Origin: Acanthamoeba lenticulata
Lineage: Eukaryota; Discosea; Longamoebia; Acanthamoebidae
Length of the DNA: 31,942 bases
Assembly: GCA_002179805.1 (NCBI GenBank)
Contig: NAVB01001654.1
Span: forward strand, 1 to 31,942
Direction: 5' to 3'
Both the position numbers and the translations under genes were made by a program. Shown here one piece after another: positions 1-10,824 of the stretch (its first letter is position 1; each line of letters opens with the position of its first letter). The notes below the pieces were generated by a model. It was not told the DNA's origin and did not search any database. It saw only the letters and a program-made list of their open reading frames with translations.

Positions 1-2651
1 CGGCCCGCCCCCGCCTCCGGGCGCTCCAGCGCCGCCCGGCCCGCCTCCGGCTCCTGGCGGTATGTTATTTAATTCTATATTTCTTTTTGTTGAACACTGA
101 AGTTCTAATCGTTCTTGCTGTCGCACAGCTCCGGCGCCTCCCGGTCCTCCCGGCCCGCCGGGTCCTCCGGGCCCGCCGGGACCTCCCGGCGCGCCTGCTG
201 GCGGTGCTTGTACGTGGCTATGTGTCCTCACTCTCTCTATTTCTGTCGAGTTTCGCGCCGCGCCGCTGACTTGCCCAACTCGCGCGCGCCGAAACAGCGG
301 CACTGCCGCCAAAGCCGGTGGTGAAGCCCAGCACGAAGATGAAGCAGTTCAACTGGACCAAGATCCCCAACAACAAGGTAGTCTCCTCCTACTGGAAGAA
401 CGTCTCCGAGATCGGCATCGAACTCGACGCCTCCGAGGTCGAGCGCCTCTTTGCCGCCAAGGAAATCGTCAAAAAAGGTGATTCTCACGCCAGCCGCGCT
501 GCTGACGTCATCATTCTCGTCGCTCCCGCGCTTTAACACCACTTCTTTGACCCCAAAAACAGAGGCCTCGGCCGAGGCGGGCGAGGGCGCGGCCAAGAAG
601 AAGGAGGCGGCCGTGACGCTGATCGACCCCAAGCGCGCCAATAACTGCGGTACGTCGTCTGTCTGTGATGGCCCCAATGGACCTTGGTGGTAATGATGAT
701 GATGATGGTGGTGATGATGGGTGAAGCGATCATGCTGGCGCGCTTCCGAACGACCAACGAGGAGATCAAGAAGGCCATCCTCACCCTCGACGAGAACGTC
801 CTCACCGCCGAGGGCGTTGAGGTACGCCACGTCGTGCCACGTCAGCGCTGAGCTGGCGTCGCTGATCAGACGCGACAACAAACAAACAACTACAGAGCCT
901 CCTGGGCTTTGTCCCGACGGCCGAGGAGCTCGAGCAGATCTCGTCCTACCCGGATGATCGCTCCAAGCTGGGCAAGGCCGAGCAGTACTTTTGGGAGCTT
1001 CGCGTACGGGCTGACGTCCTCCGCCCCCTTAAGGAGCCAAACAGCTGACCAATCACATTGCATGGTGGTCGTCACCATCGTTGTTGTCGTCGTCGTCTGC
1101 AGACGATCCCGCGGCTGGAGGCGCGCCTCAAGGCCCTCCTGTTCAAGCTCAAGTACCCGGAGCTCCGCGACTCCATCCGCCCGGACGTGGACGCGGTGCT
1201 GGCGGCCTGCGACGAGGTCAAGAAGTCGGTCAAGTTCAAGAAGGTGCTCGAGGTCGTGCTGGCCCTGGGCAACTACCTCAACGGCGGCTCCTTCCGCGGG
1301 GCCGCCTACGGCTTCAAGCTCGATGCCCTCAACAAGCTGCGGTTCGTGGCCCAACCTGGTGTCCGGACTCCTCCCCCAAGAAGGTGGGACTGACGTCGTG
1401 CGGGCGGGGGACGATAACCACAGGGACACCAAGTCGGCCGAGGGCGACTCGACGCTGCTGCACTACCTGGTGGACCTCGTGACCAACAAGTACCCCGAGG
1501 CCGTCAACTTTGGGCGCGAGCTCAAGCACGTCCCGCCGGCCGCCCGCGGTAAAAAGATCATCCCTGTTTTTTTTTTCTTGTTTTCTCAAGTCCAGCTTGT
1601 GGAACGCGTCTCACCAACTCTACGCCTGTGGTGATGGTGATGATGGTGGTGGTGGTTGGCACAGTGTCGCTGTCGACGGTGCAGTCCAGCGTGGCGCAGC
1701 TGGGCCAGGGCTTCAAGCAAATCGAGCGCGAGATCCCGTTGAGCTCGGAGGACGCCAGTGACCCGTTCCGTAAGATGATGACCGAGTTCTTCGAGAAGAG
1801 GAAGGAAGAGTGCGATCAGCTTGAGGCCGACACCAAGACCATGGAGGTGCGAATGTCGCTTTCGTTGTTTGTTTTTTTCTTTGTTTTTTGTTTTTTTTTT
1901 CGCTGTCGCTTTCGTCAGCGGTCGCTTTCTTTTTCCTTTTCGCTTCTTTCTTTTGTTGGGGAAGTTGACTGACGCACGGAATGCCAAACGCGCACGCTCA
2001 CAGGAGGACTTCAAGCAGCTGGCTGACGCGTTTGGCGAGAGCCCCGCGCAGTGCACGCCGGATCAGTTCTTCTCCACCATCACCTCCTTCCTCGACGCCT
2101 TTGAGCGCGCCGACAAGGAGAACAAGCTCAAGATCGAGAAGGCCAAGAAGGCCGCCGCCGCGGCGGCCAACCCGAGCGCAGCCCCGCAAGCGCGCAAGCT
2201 GCCGCCGGGCGCCAAGGCCATGCCGGGAGCCGGGCCCCAGGCGCTGGGCGACGTGCTGGGCCAGATGCAAAAGGGCTCCTTCTTCCGCCAGCGGCGCGAG
2301 AGCAGTGCCGCGCAGCCGCCGCGCGAACTCGGCGGCGAAGGGGCGCCAGCGGCGGAGGGCGAGGTCGAGTCGCCTCGCGAGCGTCTGGCGCGCAAGGTTG
2401 GTGGCGGTGCCGGCCCATCGGCGCCTCCTGGTGGTGCTCCTGGCGGCCGCGGCGGCAACTTCATGGCCGAATGGAAGGCCAAGCGCGAGGCCGCGGCCGC
2501 GGCCGCGACGGGAACCGGCAAGAACCCCGAGACTGAAGCCAAGACAAGCGAGGACGCCGCATCGCCCCCGCCCCAGTCGCCCAGAGATGACGTTAGCAAG
2601 GATGATGGTGGTGCTGCCGCATCGGCTGCAGCCCCCACCACCGCGCAGTAA
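1..2651 (+). CDS. Formin (FH1-FH2-DAD), 3' part, 5' cut by window edge
   Basis: Actin nucleation and elongation factor. The exons I can splice are 1-59, 129-209, 298-477, 563-649, 727-821, 896-1003, 1103-1341, 1424-1548, 1665-1846 and 2004-2651; all use GT-AG and the phases close. The first two exons code a proline/glycine FH1 tract that would bind profilin-actin. FH2 starts in exon 3 with KMKQFNWTKIP and shows DPKRANN, the GNYLNGG region (near 1270) and DTKSAEG...LLHYLV. After a coiled lysine-rich stretch, LGDVLGQMQKGSFFRQRR (about 2242-2297) resembles a DAD autoinhibitory motif, so an N-terminal GBD/DID would be expected upstream of the window. The tail after the DAD is low-complexity Ala/Pro/Gly. 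Formin identity is strong; the regulatory class is inferred from the DAD. Confidence 0.93.
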
Positions 2652-2790
2652 AAACAACCATTTATTTATTATTATTTTTTAACAAAAATATATTTTAAAT
2701 TAAACCATGTTAAAGGACTGAAGGGTTTGAACGTGCAGAGCTCGCCCATCCTTCTCGTTCACTTTGTTGTCTGATCTCTCAAAAATCACT
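2652..2790. other. Short convergent intergenic region
   Basis: This AT-rich gap separates the formin stop from the stop of the first RCC1-like gene. It holds A/T runs just after the formin stop (about 2650-2705) that suit 3' end formation for both convergent transcripts. I see no other element in it. Confidence 0.5.
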
Positions 2791-4835
2791 TCACAGCTCG
2801 TCTTCATGGCGGGTTTCGAAGTTGATGATGGACCCGTCAGAGTCAGAGAGCTTGCGGCGACGGGTGTAACCATAGACCAGGACGCCAACGATCACGACAA
2901 GCACCAGAGCAACGGCCACGGGCACGGCCACAGCCACGCCCACGATGAGGGCCGTGTTGTCGCTGCCGCCACCGTCACCGTCGCCAGACGAGGAGCCGAG
3001 GAGCACGCCCAGCCCGATGCTCGGATCGTACTCCAGCGACCGCGAGAACCCCGGAAACGAGACCACCACGTCATACGCCACGCCCGCCGCTGGCGATGTG
3101 CTGTTATCAACAGCGAGGATGACGGAATGGTTGATGTTGACCAACTGGCCGTCGATCAGCGCCACGTCGAACATCTGCACCTCGACCACCACGCCCGAGT
3201 AGCCTGATGCCACTCGATACGTGGTCATGTTGGCCCGCGGCCAATCGTGGAGCACGGTCACTCGCGTGGCCGCTGGGTTGGTCTGCTGAGTCGTGGCGTT
3301 GGTCGTGAGACGGTAGGCGAACCGGAGGCCAGGCGCGGTACTGCCCCCGGCGGCAGAGTTGGTGAGGTTGATGGACCACTTGACGACGCCGGCCGTGATG
3401 GTGAAGTTGAGGCTGCTGAAGTGGGTGGGCTGTGCCTCCTTGTGGAAGGCGTAGGACTGGAGGACGCTGGTCGTGTTGTCGGGCAGCGTGGCCGAGTACA
3501 GCACAACACTACTGTTGGAATCGCCTACGGTGGACGAGTTGGTCACAGTCCAGCCGATGTCTGAAAGTGATCAATGTGTGTGTGTGTGTGTGCGCACAGC
3601 ATTGTGTGTCAACAACACATCCACGTCGTGCCTCAAGAGGGAGAAGGCGTACTGGCGACGTCGGCATTGTCGGCTTGCAACTGGCTCAGCTCCGATCGCA
3701 CACGAATCGAGTTGCCTGCTGAGAGTTAGCCACCACTCTTGCTTGTGCAGGAGCAGGACGCAAGGATGGAATGCGCACCAGAGTCGGGGGAGGAAGATGA
3801 GGTCAAGGGTGTCGCGACGTCGACTACGGGCGAGTCGCCGCCAAACGTGGCCGTTACGTTGGCTGTGATTGGCACGAAGATTGCGACCGGGGGAGAAGGA
3901 GTGGGCGACATGGAGGGTAAAGAGGAAGGCGAAGCTGGCGGCGAAGGTAACTGAATGACGCCAAAGCCACACATGTGGTCTTGACCCGCTGTGATGTTTG
4001 ACCACCTGTACCCACTTGGCGGGTTTTGCTGCCCGGAGCCGTTGTCGCCCCAGCACACGATGTTTCCACCGGTCTTCAGGCCGCAGGCGAAGTTAGCGCC
4101 AACGGTGAGGTCGATGAAGGTCTCCGTGGTAGGTGCGTTGAGCTGGCCCTTGGCATTGTCCCCGCCCCAGCATGTCACTCGGCCGTTGGTGGCAAGAGCG
4201 CACGAGTGGTTGACGCCCGCGCCAATCCGCGAGAAGGAGCCTGAAGGCACGGAGTTATTGGTGAAGCTGCCGCCCCAGCACATGAGGCGCGAGTCGGCAG
4301 CGAGAATGCCGCACGAGTGGTACTTGCCGGCAACCACCACGGAGAAGGCTTCAGTGGTGGGCACGGCGGCTTGGCCCATGTCCTTGTCTCCGGTGCCGCC
4401 CCAGCAGACGGCGGTCCAGTCTGTGGTAAGGACGCCGCACGAGTGCCACCACCCACACGAAATCGACCTGAAGGTCGCGGTAGGAGGCACGCGTAACTGG
4501 TCGTGGTTGTTCAAACCCCAACAGGTGACTGTAGAGTTGAAGGCGTTGATGGCGCATGTGTGGTCCATCCCGGTGCTCACGTTTGCGTATGTGCCCGTCG
4601 TATCCACGGTGCCTTCGCCCCAAATGTTTGAGCCCCAGCACTGGAGGTTGTGGCTGGAGTTCAAGCCGCAGGTCTCCCCGACGCTGGCGCTCATCCAGAC
4701 GAAGTTGTTTGTAGGCACGTTGGTCAGAGCGGGGCTGCCCCAGCACATCGCCGCGCCGGAGGCATCGACCAAAGGAAAGGACGCCCCCAAGTATAGGGTG
4801 ATGGCAACCACCACAAGATGGACCACGCTCCGCAT
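2791..4835 (-). CDS. RCC1-repeat type I membrane protein, paralogue 1
   Basis: Two exons, 4835-3779 and 3560-2791 (608 residues); the intron 3778-3561 is GT-AG, phase 1. The N-terminus is a hydrophobic signal peptide (MRSVVHLVVVAITLYLGASF). At least six RCC1/BLIP-II-like blades follow, each with a repeated CWG motif and a paired upstream Cys, which suits disulfide-stabilised blades outside the cell. Next come a Ser/Pro linker, a membrane-proximal beta-rich domain with many N-glycosylation sequons, a helix near residues 560-585 (IVGVAVAVPVAVALVLVVIV) and a basic cytoplasmic tail ending HEDEL. The likely role is a cell-surface recognition or adhesion protein; this is inferred from topology only and no ligand is known. 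It lies downstream of its tandem paralogue on the same strand. Confidence 0.85.
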
Positions 4836-4921
4836 TGACGTGGTGCTTGAGGCTGTATGCCAGGAAAGACAAAAAGACCTTTACGGCCTAGAGCCAAACA
4901 AGAAACAGGGAGCGCACTCCC

Positions 4922-5131
4922 CCGCTGTTTACGGCGACAAGCAACACTAAACTCTCCCCAGCGTTTCTCTCTGTGATAGCCGAATGAGGTGATTCCTCCC
5001 CAGATCTTTCCAGGTACTGTGATTGCACTCGCTGCGCCCGCTCGGAGTTTGTTGGGGTGATCACCTCATTCGGCTATCACAGAGAGAAACGCTGGGGAGA
5101 GTTTAGTGTTGCTTGTCGCCGTAAACAGCGG
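4922..5131. repeat. Perfect 72-bp inverted repeat between the RCC1-like paralogues
   Basis: The arms 4922-4993 and 5060-5131 are exact reverse complements by direct reading, with a 66-bp spacer. The repeat sits in the gap between the two same-strand RCC1-like genes: upstream of the start of paralogue 1 and just after the stop of paralogue 2. I see no ORF in it and no evident target-site duplication outside the arms. It could be a foldback or MITE-like element, an inverted duplication of the intergenic region, or an assembly artefact. Confidence 0.9.
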
Positions 5132-5171
5132 CGCGTGATTTTGGGTTAGAATTGTCCACCCCGCGGGGCCC

Positions 5172-7280
5172 TTACAAGCGGTCGTCGTAGTTGTGCCTGA
5201 TGGCGGACAAGCTTTTCGTTTGCTTGTGGCGTCGATAAAAACCGTATGCCAGGCCGGCGGCAATTCCGGCCAGCACCAGAGCGATGGCCACGGGTACAGC
5301 CACGGCCACGCCCACGATGAGGGCCGTGTTGTCGTCGCTGCCGCCGCCGCTGTCACCATCGCCAGACGAGGAGCCGAGGAGCACACCCAGCCCGATGCTC
5401 GGATCGTACTCCAGCGACCGCGAGAACCCCGGAAACGAGACCACCACGTCATACGCCACGCCCAACGGCGCTGAAGACGACGACAATGACATGCTGCTGT
5501 TGTTGTCGTTGTTGTCGACGAGGTTGATGGAGTGGTTGATGTTGACCAACTGGCCGTCAATCAGCGCCACGTCGAACATCTGCACCTCGACCGCCACGCC
5601 CGAGTAGCCTGACCCCACCCGATACGTGGTCATGTTGATGCGCGGCCGATTGCGGAGCACGGTCACTCGCGTGGCCGCTGGGTTGGTCTGCTGAGTCGTG
5701 GCGTTGGTCGTGAGACGGTAGGCGAACCGGAGGCCAGGCGCGGGGCTGCCCCCGGCGGCAGAGTTGGTGAGGTTGATGGACCACTTGACGGCGCCGGCGG
5801 TGATGGTGAAGTTGAGGCTGCTGAAGTGGGTGGGCTGTGCCTCTTTGTGGAAGGCGTAGGACTGGAGGACGCTGGTCGTGTTGTCGGGCAGCGTGGCCGA
5901 GTACAAGACCGTGCTCGTGTTGGTGCCACCACTCTCCGAGGACGAGTTGGTCACGGTCCAGCCGATGTCTGAAAGTGATCAATGTTGTGTGTGCGGCGTT
6001 GTCAAGCAAACCCACATGAGCTGTCAAGCCACAATGGAACCGAGAAGAAGAGGCCCGTACTGGTGACATCAGTGCTGTTTGCTTGCAGACGGCTCAGCTC
6101 TGATCGCACTCGAATTGCCTTCTCTGCATAAGGGGAGAAAAAGACACACAACGACTGAGTTGATGGCTTTCTTACGGATTTTGAGGAATGAGCTGGGCAC
6201 ACCAGGCTCGGAGGATGACGAGGAGGCCAAGGTTGTTCCAATGTCGACTGCTGGAGAGTCGCCGCCAAACGTGGCCGTCACATTTGCTGTGATTGGCACG
6301 AAGACCGGGGCGGGATAAGTCGACGGAGACGGAGACGTGAACGAAGGAGTAGGAGTGGCGAGTATGAGGGAGGATGGGCTGGGATATGGCTTGGTAGAAC
6401 TTGATGGCGCAGCCACGCGAGTCCCGAGGCCACACATGTGGTCTTGACCCGCTGTGATGTTCGACCACGAGTACCCATCGGGTGGGTTTTGCTGCCCGGA
6501 GCCGTTGTCGCCCCAGCACACGATCTTGAAGGCCGACGTAAGGCCGCAAGAGAAGTTGGCGCCCACGGTCAGGTCGACGAAAGCTACCGATGGCACATTG
6601 AGCTGGCCCATGGCGTTGTCCCCGCCCCAGCACGTCACACGGCCATCGGTGTCAAGAGCGCAGGAGTGGTTGACGCCCGCGCCAATCCGCGAGAAGGAGC
6701 CTGAAGGCACAGAGCCCTTGAAGCTGCCGCCCCAGCACATGAGGCGCGAGTCGGCAGCGAGAATGCCACACGAGTGGTACTTGCCGGCGGCTACCATGGA
6801 GAAGGCTTCGGTGGTGGGCACGGCGGCTTGGCCCATGTCCTTGTCTCCGGTGCCGCCCCAGCAGACGGCGGTCGAGTCCGTTTCAAGGATGCCGCATGAG
6901 TGCCACCACCCACACGAGATCGACTTGAATTGCTTAAGAGGCACGCCTAACTGGTTGTGGTTGTTCAAACCCCAACAGGTGACTGTTGAGTTGAGGGCGT
7001 CGATGGCGCATGTGTGGTCCATTCCAGTGCTCACGTATCGGTATGCGCGAGCTGAATCCACGGTGCCTTCGCCCCAAATGTTTGAGCCCCAGCACTGGAG
7101 GTTGTTACTTGAGTTCAAGCCGCAGGTCTCCCCACCGACACCGGCGCTCAACTGGACGAAGCTGCCGCTAGGCACGTTGTTGGTAAGGGCGGGGCTGCCC
7201 CAGCACATCGCCGCGCCGGAGGCATCTACGTTGGTAAACGCGGCAAACAAGAGGGCCACCACAACCAGACGTGGCGACAT
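5172..7280 (-). CDS. RCC1-repeat type I membrane protein, paralogue 2
   Basis: Two exons, 7280-6203 and 5968-5172 (624 residues), with a GT-AG phase-1 intron at the same place as in paralogue 1. I chose the ATG at 7280 (MSPRLVVVALLFAAF) because it gives a signal peptide matching the paralogue; an in-frame ATG at 7349 would only add a non-conserved leader. The blades carry the same CWG pattern (for example CWGGTGDKDMGQ and CWGDNGSGQQNPP). A Ser/Pro/Thr linker, the glycosylated membrane-proximal domain, one transmembrane helix (ALIVGVAVAVPVAIALVLAG) and a short tail ending NYDDRL follow. The tail is unrelated to that of paralogue 1 while the ectodomain is highly similar. Function is inferred as surface recognition. 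Confidence 0.85.
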
Positions 7281-7425
7281 GGTGTGCGTTAAAGCAGTGT
7301 GATAAGATAAGCTTGGCGCCGTTGGGAATAATGTGGCGATCGCAGCCAATAGCCAACGGCGAAGAATTCATCGAAGACTTTCTTTTTATCTCTCTTTTTC
7401 TGTATTTTTTTCTTTCTTCAGAAAG
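7281..7425. promoter_or_regulatory. Divergent intergenic region
   Basis: This gap of about 145 bp lies between the starts of RCC1-like paralogue 2 (minus) and the PBZ-Arb2 gene (plus), so it should hold both promoters. A long pyrimidine tract (about 7378-7419) ends in TTCTTTCTTCAG just before AAAGATG. This looks like either the 3' end of a 5'-UTR intron or a pyrimidine-rich leader. Confidence 0.45.
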
Positions 7426-8954
7426 ATGAAGCGACAACAAGAAGAGCCAGTGGTGGGTGACGCCTGCACTCTGGAGACACTGGGCTACTACTTTAATGTA
7501 GAGCAGCGATTAGTGTCGCTTGCTGACGACACACCATTCGTATTTGTCTCGCCTGAGCACTACGACGCCGTGGGTGCTGCAGTCGTGCAGCACATCCAGC
7601 AGCAGATGACCTCCTCGCCGTTTGGGGCAATGCAGGAGGTTTGGCTGCCCTCCTACGACTCGGCCGAGGAGTGGACCGCGCTGGCAAAGCTCGCCTCGCC
7701 TCTGACCGCTCCTGTCACCGAACCTGCGCCCGCGGTGGCGGCACCGCAGGCCCGAGGACGCGGACGAGGACGGCGAAGCGCTGCTGCGGCAAAGCCGCCA
7801 CCACAGCCCACGCCGTGCCAATACGGGTTCGACTGCTTCCGCACGAGTGAGCAGCACCGGCGGGCGTACTGGCACCCGCCCACCGAGTGCCGGGCCTGGC
7901 GCCAGCAGCTGCGCTGCAACGTCTTCATCAGCCCGCCCGAAGTCCTGGCCTCGGCCGACCGCCTGCTCGTGTTCCTCTGCGGCATGGGGCCCGTGAGGTG
8001 TATCGTGTGCCGTGTGTCCGTTTCTCTGGAGCGCTGTCGCTCACAGCAGGCCGCGCTTGTGTGGTGACGTCGTGATCGCGGTCGTGGCAGGGCGGGCCAG
8101 TGGGCGCGCAAGCTGTGCCTGTTCGAGTCCCTGCAGACCGGCTCGCTGCTGCCCTACCTCGCCCGGGCCCAGGCAGAGGCACGTGCGCGCGCGCATCCCT
8201 CACTCGCCTGTGCCGGGCGGCAAGCTCACACGAATGGGGAGGGGGGCTTGCCCAGGGCTACGCGGTCGTGGTGCTGAACCCCAACTTCAACGAGGCGGTG
8301 GTCACGCGCAAGGCCGTCATCGTTGAGAGGAGCAAGAAGAGGCCGCGACGACGTGCTGATGAGGAGGACGAGAAAGAAAGCGACAGTGATGACACAGACA
8401 AAGAGGAAGAGGAAGCGGTAGAGTACGAGGACAAGATGCCCATCCCGTTCAACGAGAATGGGTTCAAGCACATTGCCCACGTGTGGGACCGGCTCATCAC
8501 GCCCTCGCGCTTCGGACTTAAGGGTCCGGGCAAGGTGGGCATCGTGGCCCACAGCTTCGGCGGCAACCACGCGCTGTCGATCCTGCAGGACCGGCGACAC
8601 GACCTCTTCAGCCAGTCCCGTCGGCGGCCGTCGTCGATCCACGCTGTGGCCTTTATCGACTCTGTGCACGTCGTCGACGACAAGACGCCGCCACACGTGA
8701 CCAGGCTTCTGCGCACCAAGTCGCGTCACTGGGTCCGAAGTCGGCAGCCGCTCGACGCGCCTCTTGTCCGTGATGATCATCATGATGATGCAGAAGAAGA
8801 AGAAGAGAGTAGTGACAACGTCAGAGAACCAACGCCTCCTGAAGAGGATGGCTGTGGTGAGCGGGTGAGCGCCGGAAGCGACAGCCACGACCACTGCCCA
8901 TCGGCCTGCATGGACTCGGTCTTTCGGTGGCTCGGCGAGCGCATGGCCAGTTGA
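7426..8954 (+). CDS. Arb2/FAM172-domain protein with an internal PBZ zinc finger
   Basis: Exons 7426-7997, 8091-8182 and 8242-8954 (458 residues); phases close. The N-terminal part (GYYFN...DTPFVFVSPEHYD) resembles the start of the Arb2/FAM172 domain. A basic RGRGRGRR linker leads to CQYGFDCFRTSEQHRRAYWHP (about 7817-7879), which fits the PBZ consensus with C2H2 spacing. The Arb2 core then resumes: LLVFLCGMGPVRAGQWARK, VVVLNPN, an acidic Asp/Glu insertion, VGIVAHSFGGNHAL and AFIDSVH. The Ser in AHSFGG sits at an alpha/beta-hydrolase nucleophile elbow. Fission yeast Arb2 belongs to an Argonaute siRNA chaperone complex and FAM172A is nuclear; a PAR-linked chromatin or RNA role here is inference. 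The start at 7426 follows a pyrimidine-AG leader. Confidence 0.87.
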
Positions 8955-9097
8955 ACCGCAACACCGCCCGCATGGTGGTCTCGCGCTGGCTGGAAGGACA
9001 ACCATGGGCCAATCGTGGCGCAATAAAATAAAAAACAAATTTGCTCCACACACCACGAGAAAGGAACTCAACACACACGATCTGAGCAACATACATC
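8955..9097. other. Head-to-tail intergenic region
   Basis: This is the 3' end of the PBZ-Arb2 gene and the promoter/leader of the ABP34-like gene. CAATAAAATAAA near 9019 is a plausible polyadenylation signal. Nothing else is evident. Confidence 0.5.
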
Positions 9098-10357
9098 ATG
9101 GCCGAGAAGCAAAAGTTGGCGCAGCTGGCAACGCGTTCCTACAAGGACCAGGCTGTGTGGTTCCTCAACGCCTTCTGGAATGACCTTCACCCGAAGGGCG
9201 AGGCGGAGAAGCTGTGGACCTTTGTCCACAAGGCGGCTGAGCTCGATCAGGATCGCAAGGCTGAAGGCAACGAGCTCGATGAGTTCCAGGCTCACCGCTT
9301 CCTCGAGTTCTTCAAGGAGACCATGACCGTCCAGGCCATGCGCGACAAGTGCGTGACTCCAGCTGGAAAAATCCAAAAAAGGGGGGCTTTATCAAATGGA
9401 TTCACTGACGGCCAATGCTGCAGGCTGCGATCGTTGGGCGCTATTGAATCGGGCGTGGCCAAGAAGGTGCCCCTGATCCACATGCTCATCTTCAAGTACG
9501 GCGTGGACTGGAAGGAGCTCGTCAATGCTCCCCAGGGCAACAAGGAAGACATCGAAAAGGCCCAGAAGCTGCTCGACGAGGTTCGTACTCTCCCATTTGC
9601 GGTCTTTCAAAGACCTTGTTGCATCTTCAAATGATTAGTAAATTCGTCCTAATTATGTATGTTTCTACTTGGATACAAATCAATGCTACAGGTGACGGCT
9701 GCCTTCCAGGCTTCGGAAGCGCGTGACCAGGAGGCTGCCGAGGCTGTGCGCGCCGCCACCCGACAGGAGGCCGAGGCCAAGGCCGCCGAACAGGAGGCCA
9801 TCGCCAAGGAGCAGGAGGCGCACGCCCGCGAGGAGGAGCTGCGCGCCGCCAAGCAGGAGCTCGACGCCGCCCTCAACGAGCTCAAGGCCCAGGAGGACGC
9901 ATTCAACGCGCGCACAGCCGAGCTCACCCGGCTGTCCGAGGAGGGCAGCATCGTGGCCAAGAACAAGGCCAAGAACGAGCTGGCCCAGCACCTGTCGTCC
10001 GACCCGCTGCCGCTGCGCAAGGCCAAGATCACGCAGGAGGCCGCCGTCAAGAAGGCCGACCGCGCCGCTCAGGCTGCGCGCGAGGCCACCGAGCGCGCGT
10101 CGGCCGCCCGCGCTGCCGCCCAGAACGCCCGCCGAGAGGCCGAAGCCGGCCGCCAGCGCGCCGAGGAGGCCAAGGCCGCCGCCGAGGCCGCGCTCGAGGA
10201 GGCCAAGAAGAGCCTCGCCGCTGCCGAGGCCTACCTCGAGGAGGTCAAGAACACGCTTCCGCTCGGCGGCTCTTGGTGGATGGAACGCGAGCTCCACGAG
10301 CGTCGCGCCTACCTCCCCGCCAGCAAGGGCGGCTACAACAAGCGCGTCCAGGGTTAG
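9098..10357 (+). CDS. ABP34-like calcium-regulated actin-bundling protein
   Basis: Exons 9098-9348, 9424-9580 and 9692-10357 (357 residues, phases close). The N-terminal half (YKDQAVWFLNAFWNDLHP, then AHRFLEFFKETMTVQAMRDK) resembles the Dictyostelium 34-kDa calcium-regulated actin-bundling protein. A Asp-rich stretch (ELDQDRKAEGNELDE) could be a degenerate EF-hand-like loop. The second half is a long Ala/Glu/Lys/Arg coiled coil with HLSSDPLPLRKAKIT in its middle, and the C-terminus carries WWMERELHERRAYLP, typical of the family's actin-bundling C-terminal domain. It would cross-link F-actin in cortex and filopodia and be inhibited by calcium, as known for the Dictyostelium protein. Family assignment is from memory of those motifs. 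Confidence 0.8.
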
Positions 10358-10824
10358 ACCTGCGCCTTGAGTCTCCTCCTACTTCTTTGTAAAACAATTC
10401 ACAAAACCAAATTTTTTATTGTCTTTTTATCTTTTTATTATGTATTTAAAAATTCAAGCTGTCTTGTTTGTCATCTGTCGGGACGTGTCGCCGCGGGGAA
10501 AGCTTTTGTGTGGGCCCAACTGGCGGCCGCCCTTTGGCTCTGCCGTCACCGCACCGGCCCCGCGGAGGTGAGGCCCCGGCACGCAACACTTCGTCTGTCT
10601 GACAGCTTCATCAGGACAACCGCCGTCGTCCCCCGACTCCGGGGGTGGTCTTCATTTTCTTGTTGTACCGTTTGGGCAGTCTCCCGTCAGCACCAGCCAC
10701 AGACAGCTTTCGCTTCCGTCTTCCTCTTTGGAGTTCCCCTTTTGTTCTTCTTTCTCGCTGTAACAAGACAAGGAAGCTCGTTGAGACGGTCAACAGCGAA
10801 GCGCATTCCTCCGCCTTTGGTTCC
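10358..10824. other. Intergenic: 3' UTR of the ABP34-like gene and 5' region of the F-box gene
   Basis: An AT-rich stretch (10380-10460) suits the 3' UTR and poly(A) site of the upstream gene. From about 10467 base composition returns to GC-rich and probably contains the promoter and 5' UTR of the next gene. An open frame extends upstream of the chosen ATG (to 10645), so the true start could be earlier. Confidence 0.4.

Noticed and set aside
237..881. Minus-strand frame with a long His run and other long frames over the formin
   Set aside because: The His run is the antisense of an ATG/GTG-rich formin intron (about 690-720), and the frame crosses confirmed FH2 exons.
2791..2805. C-terminal HEDEL of RCC1-like paralogue 1 as an ER-retrieval signal
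   Set aside because: The sequence follows a transmembrane helix and a basic stop-transfer stretch, so it should face the cytosol, where KDEL receptors do not bind. The paralogue ends in NYDDRL.
7333..7425. Upstream ATG at 7333 as the start of the PBZ-Arb2 protein
   Set aside because: It would translate a pyrimidine tract ending in a splice-like CAG into a non-conserved leader; the homologous N-terminus begins just after 7426.
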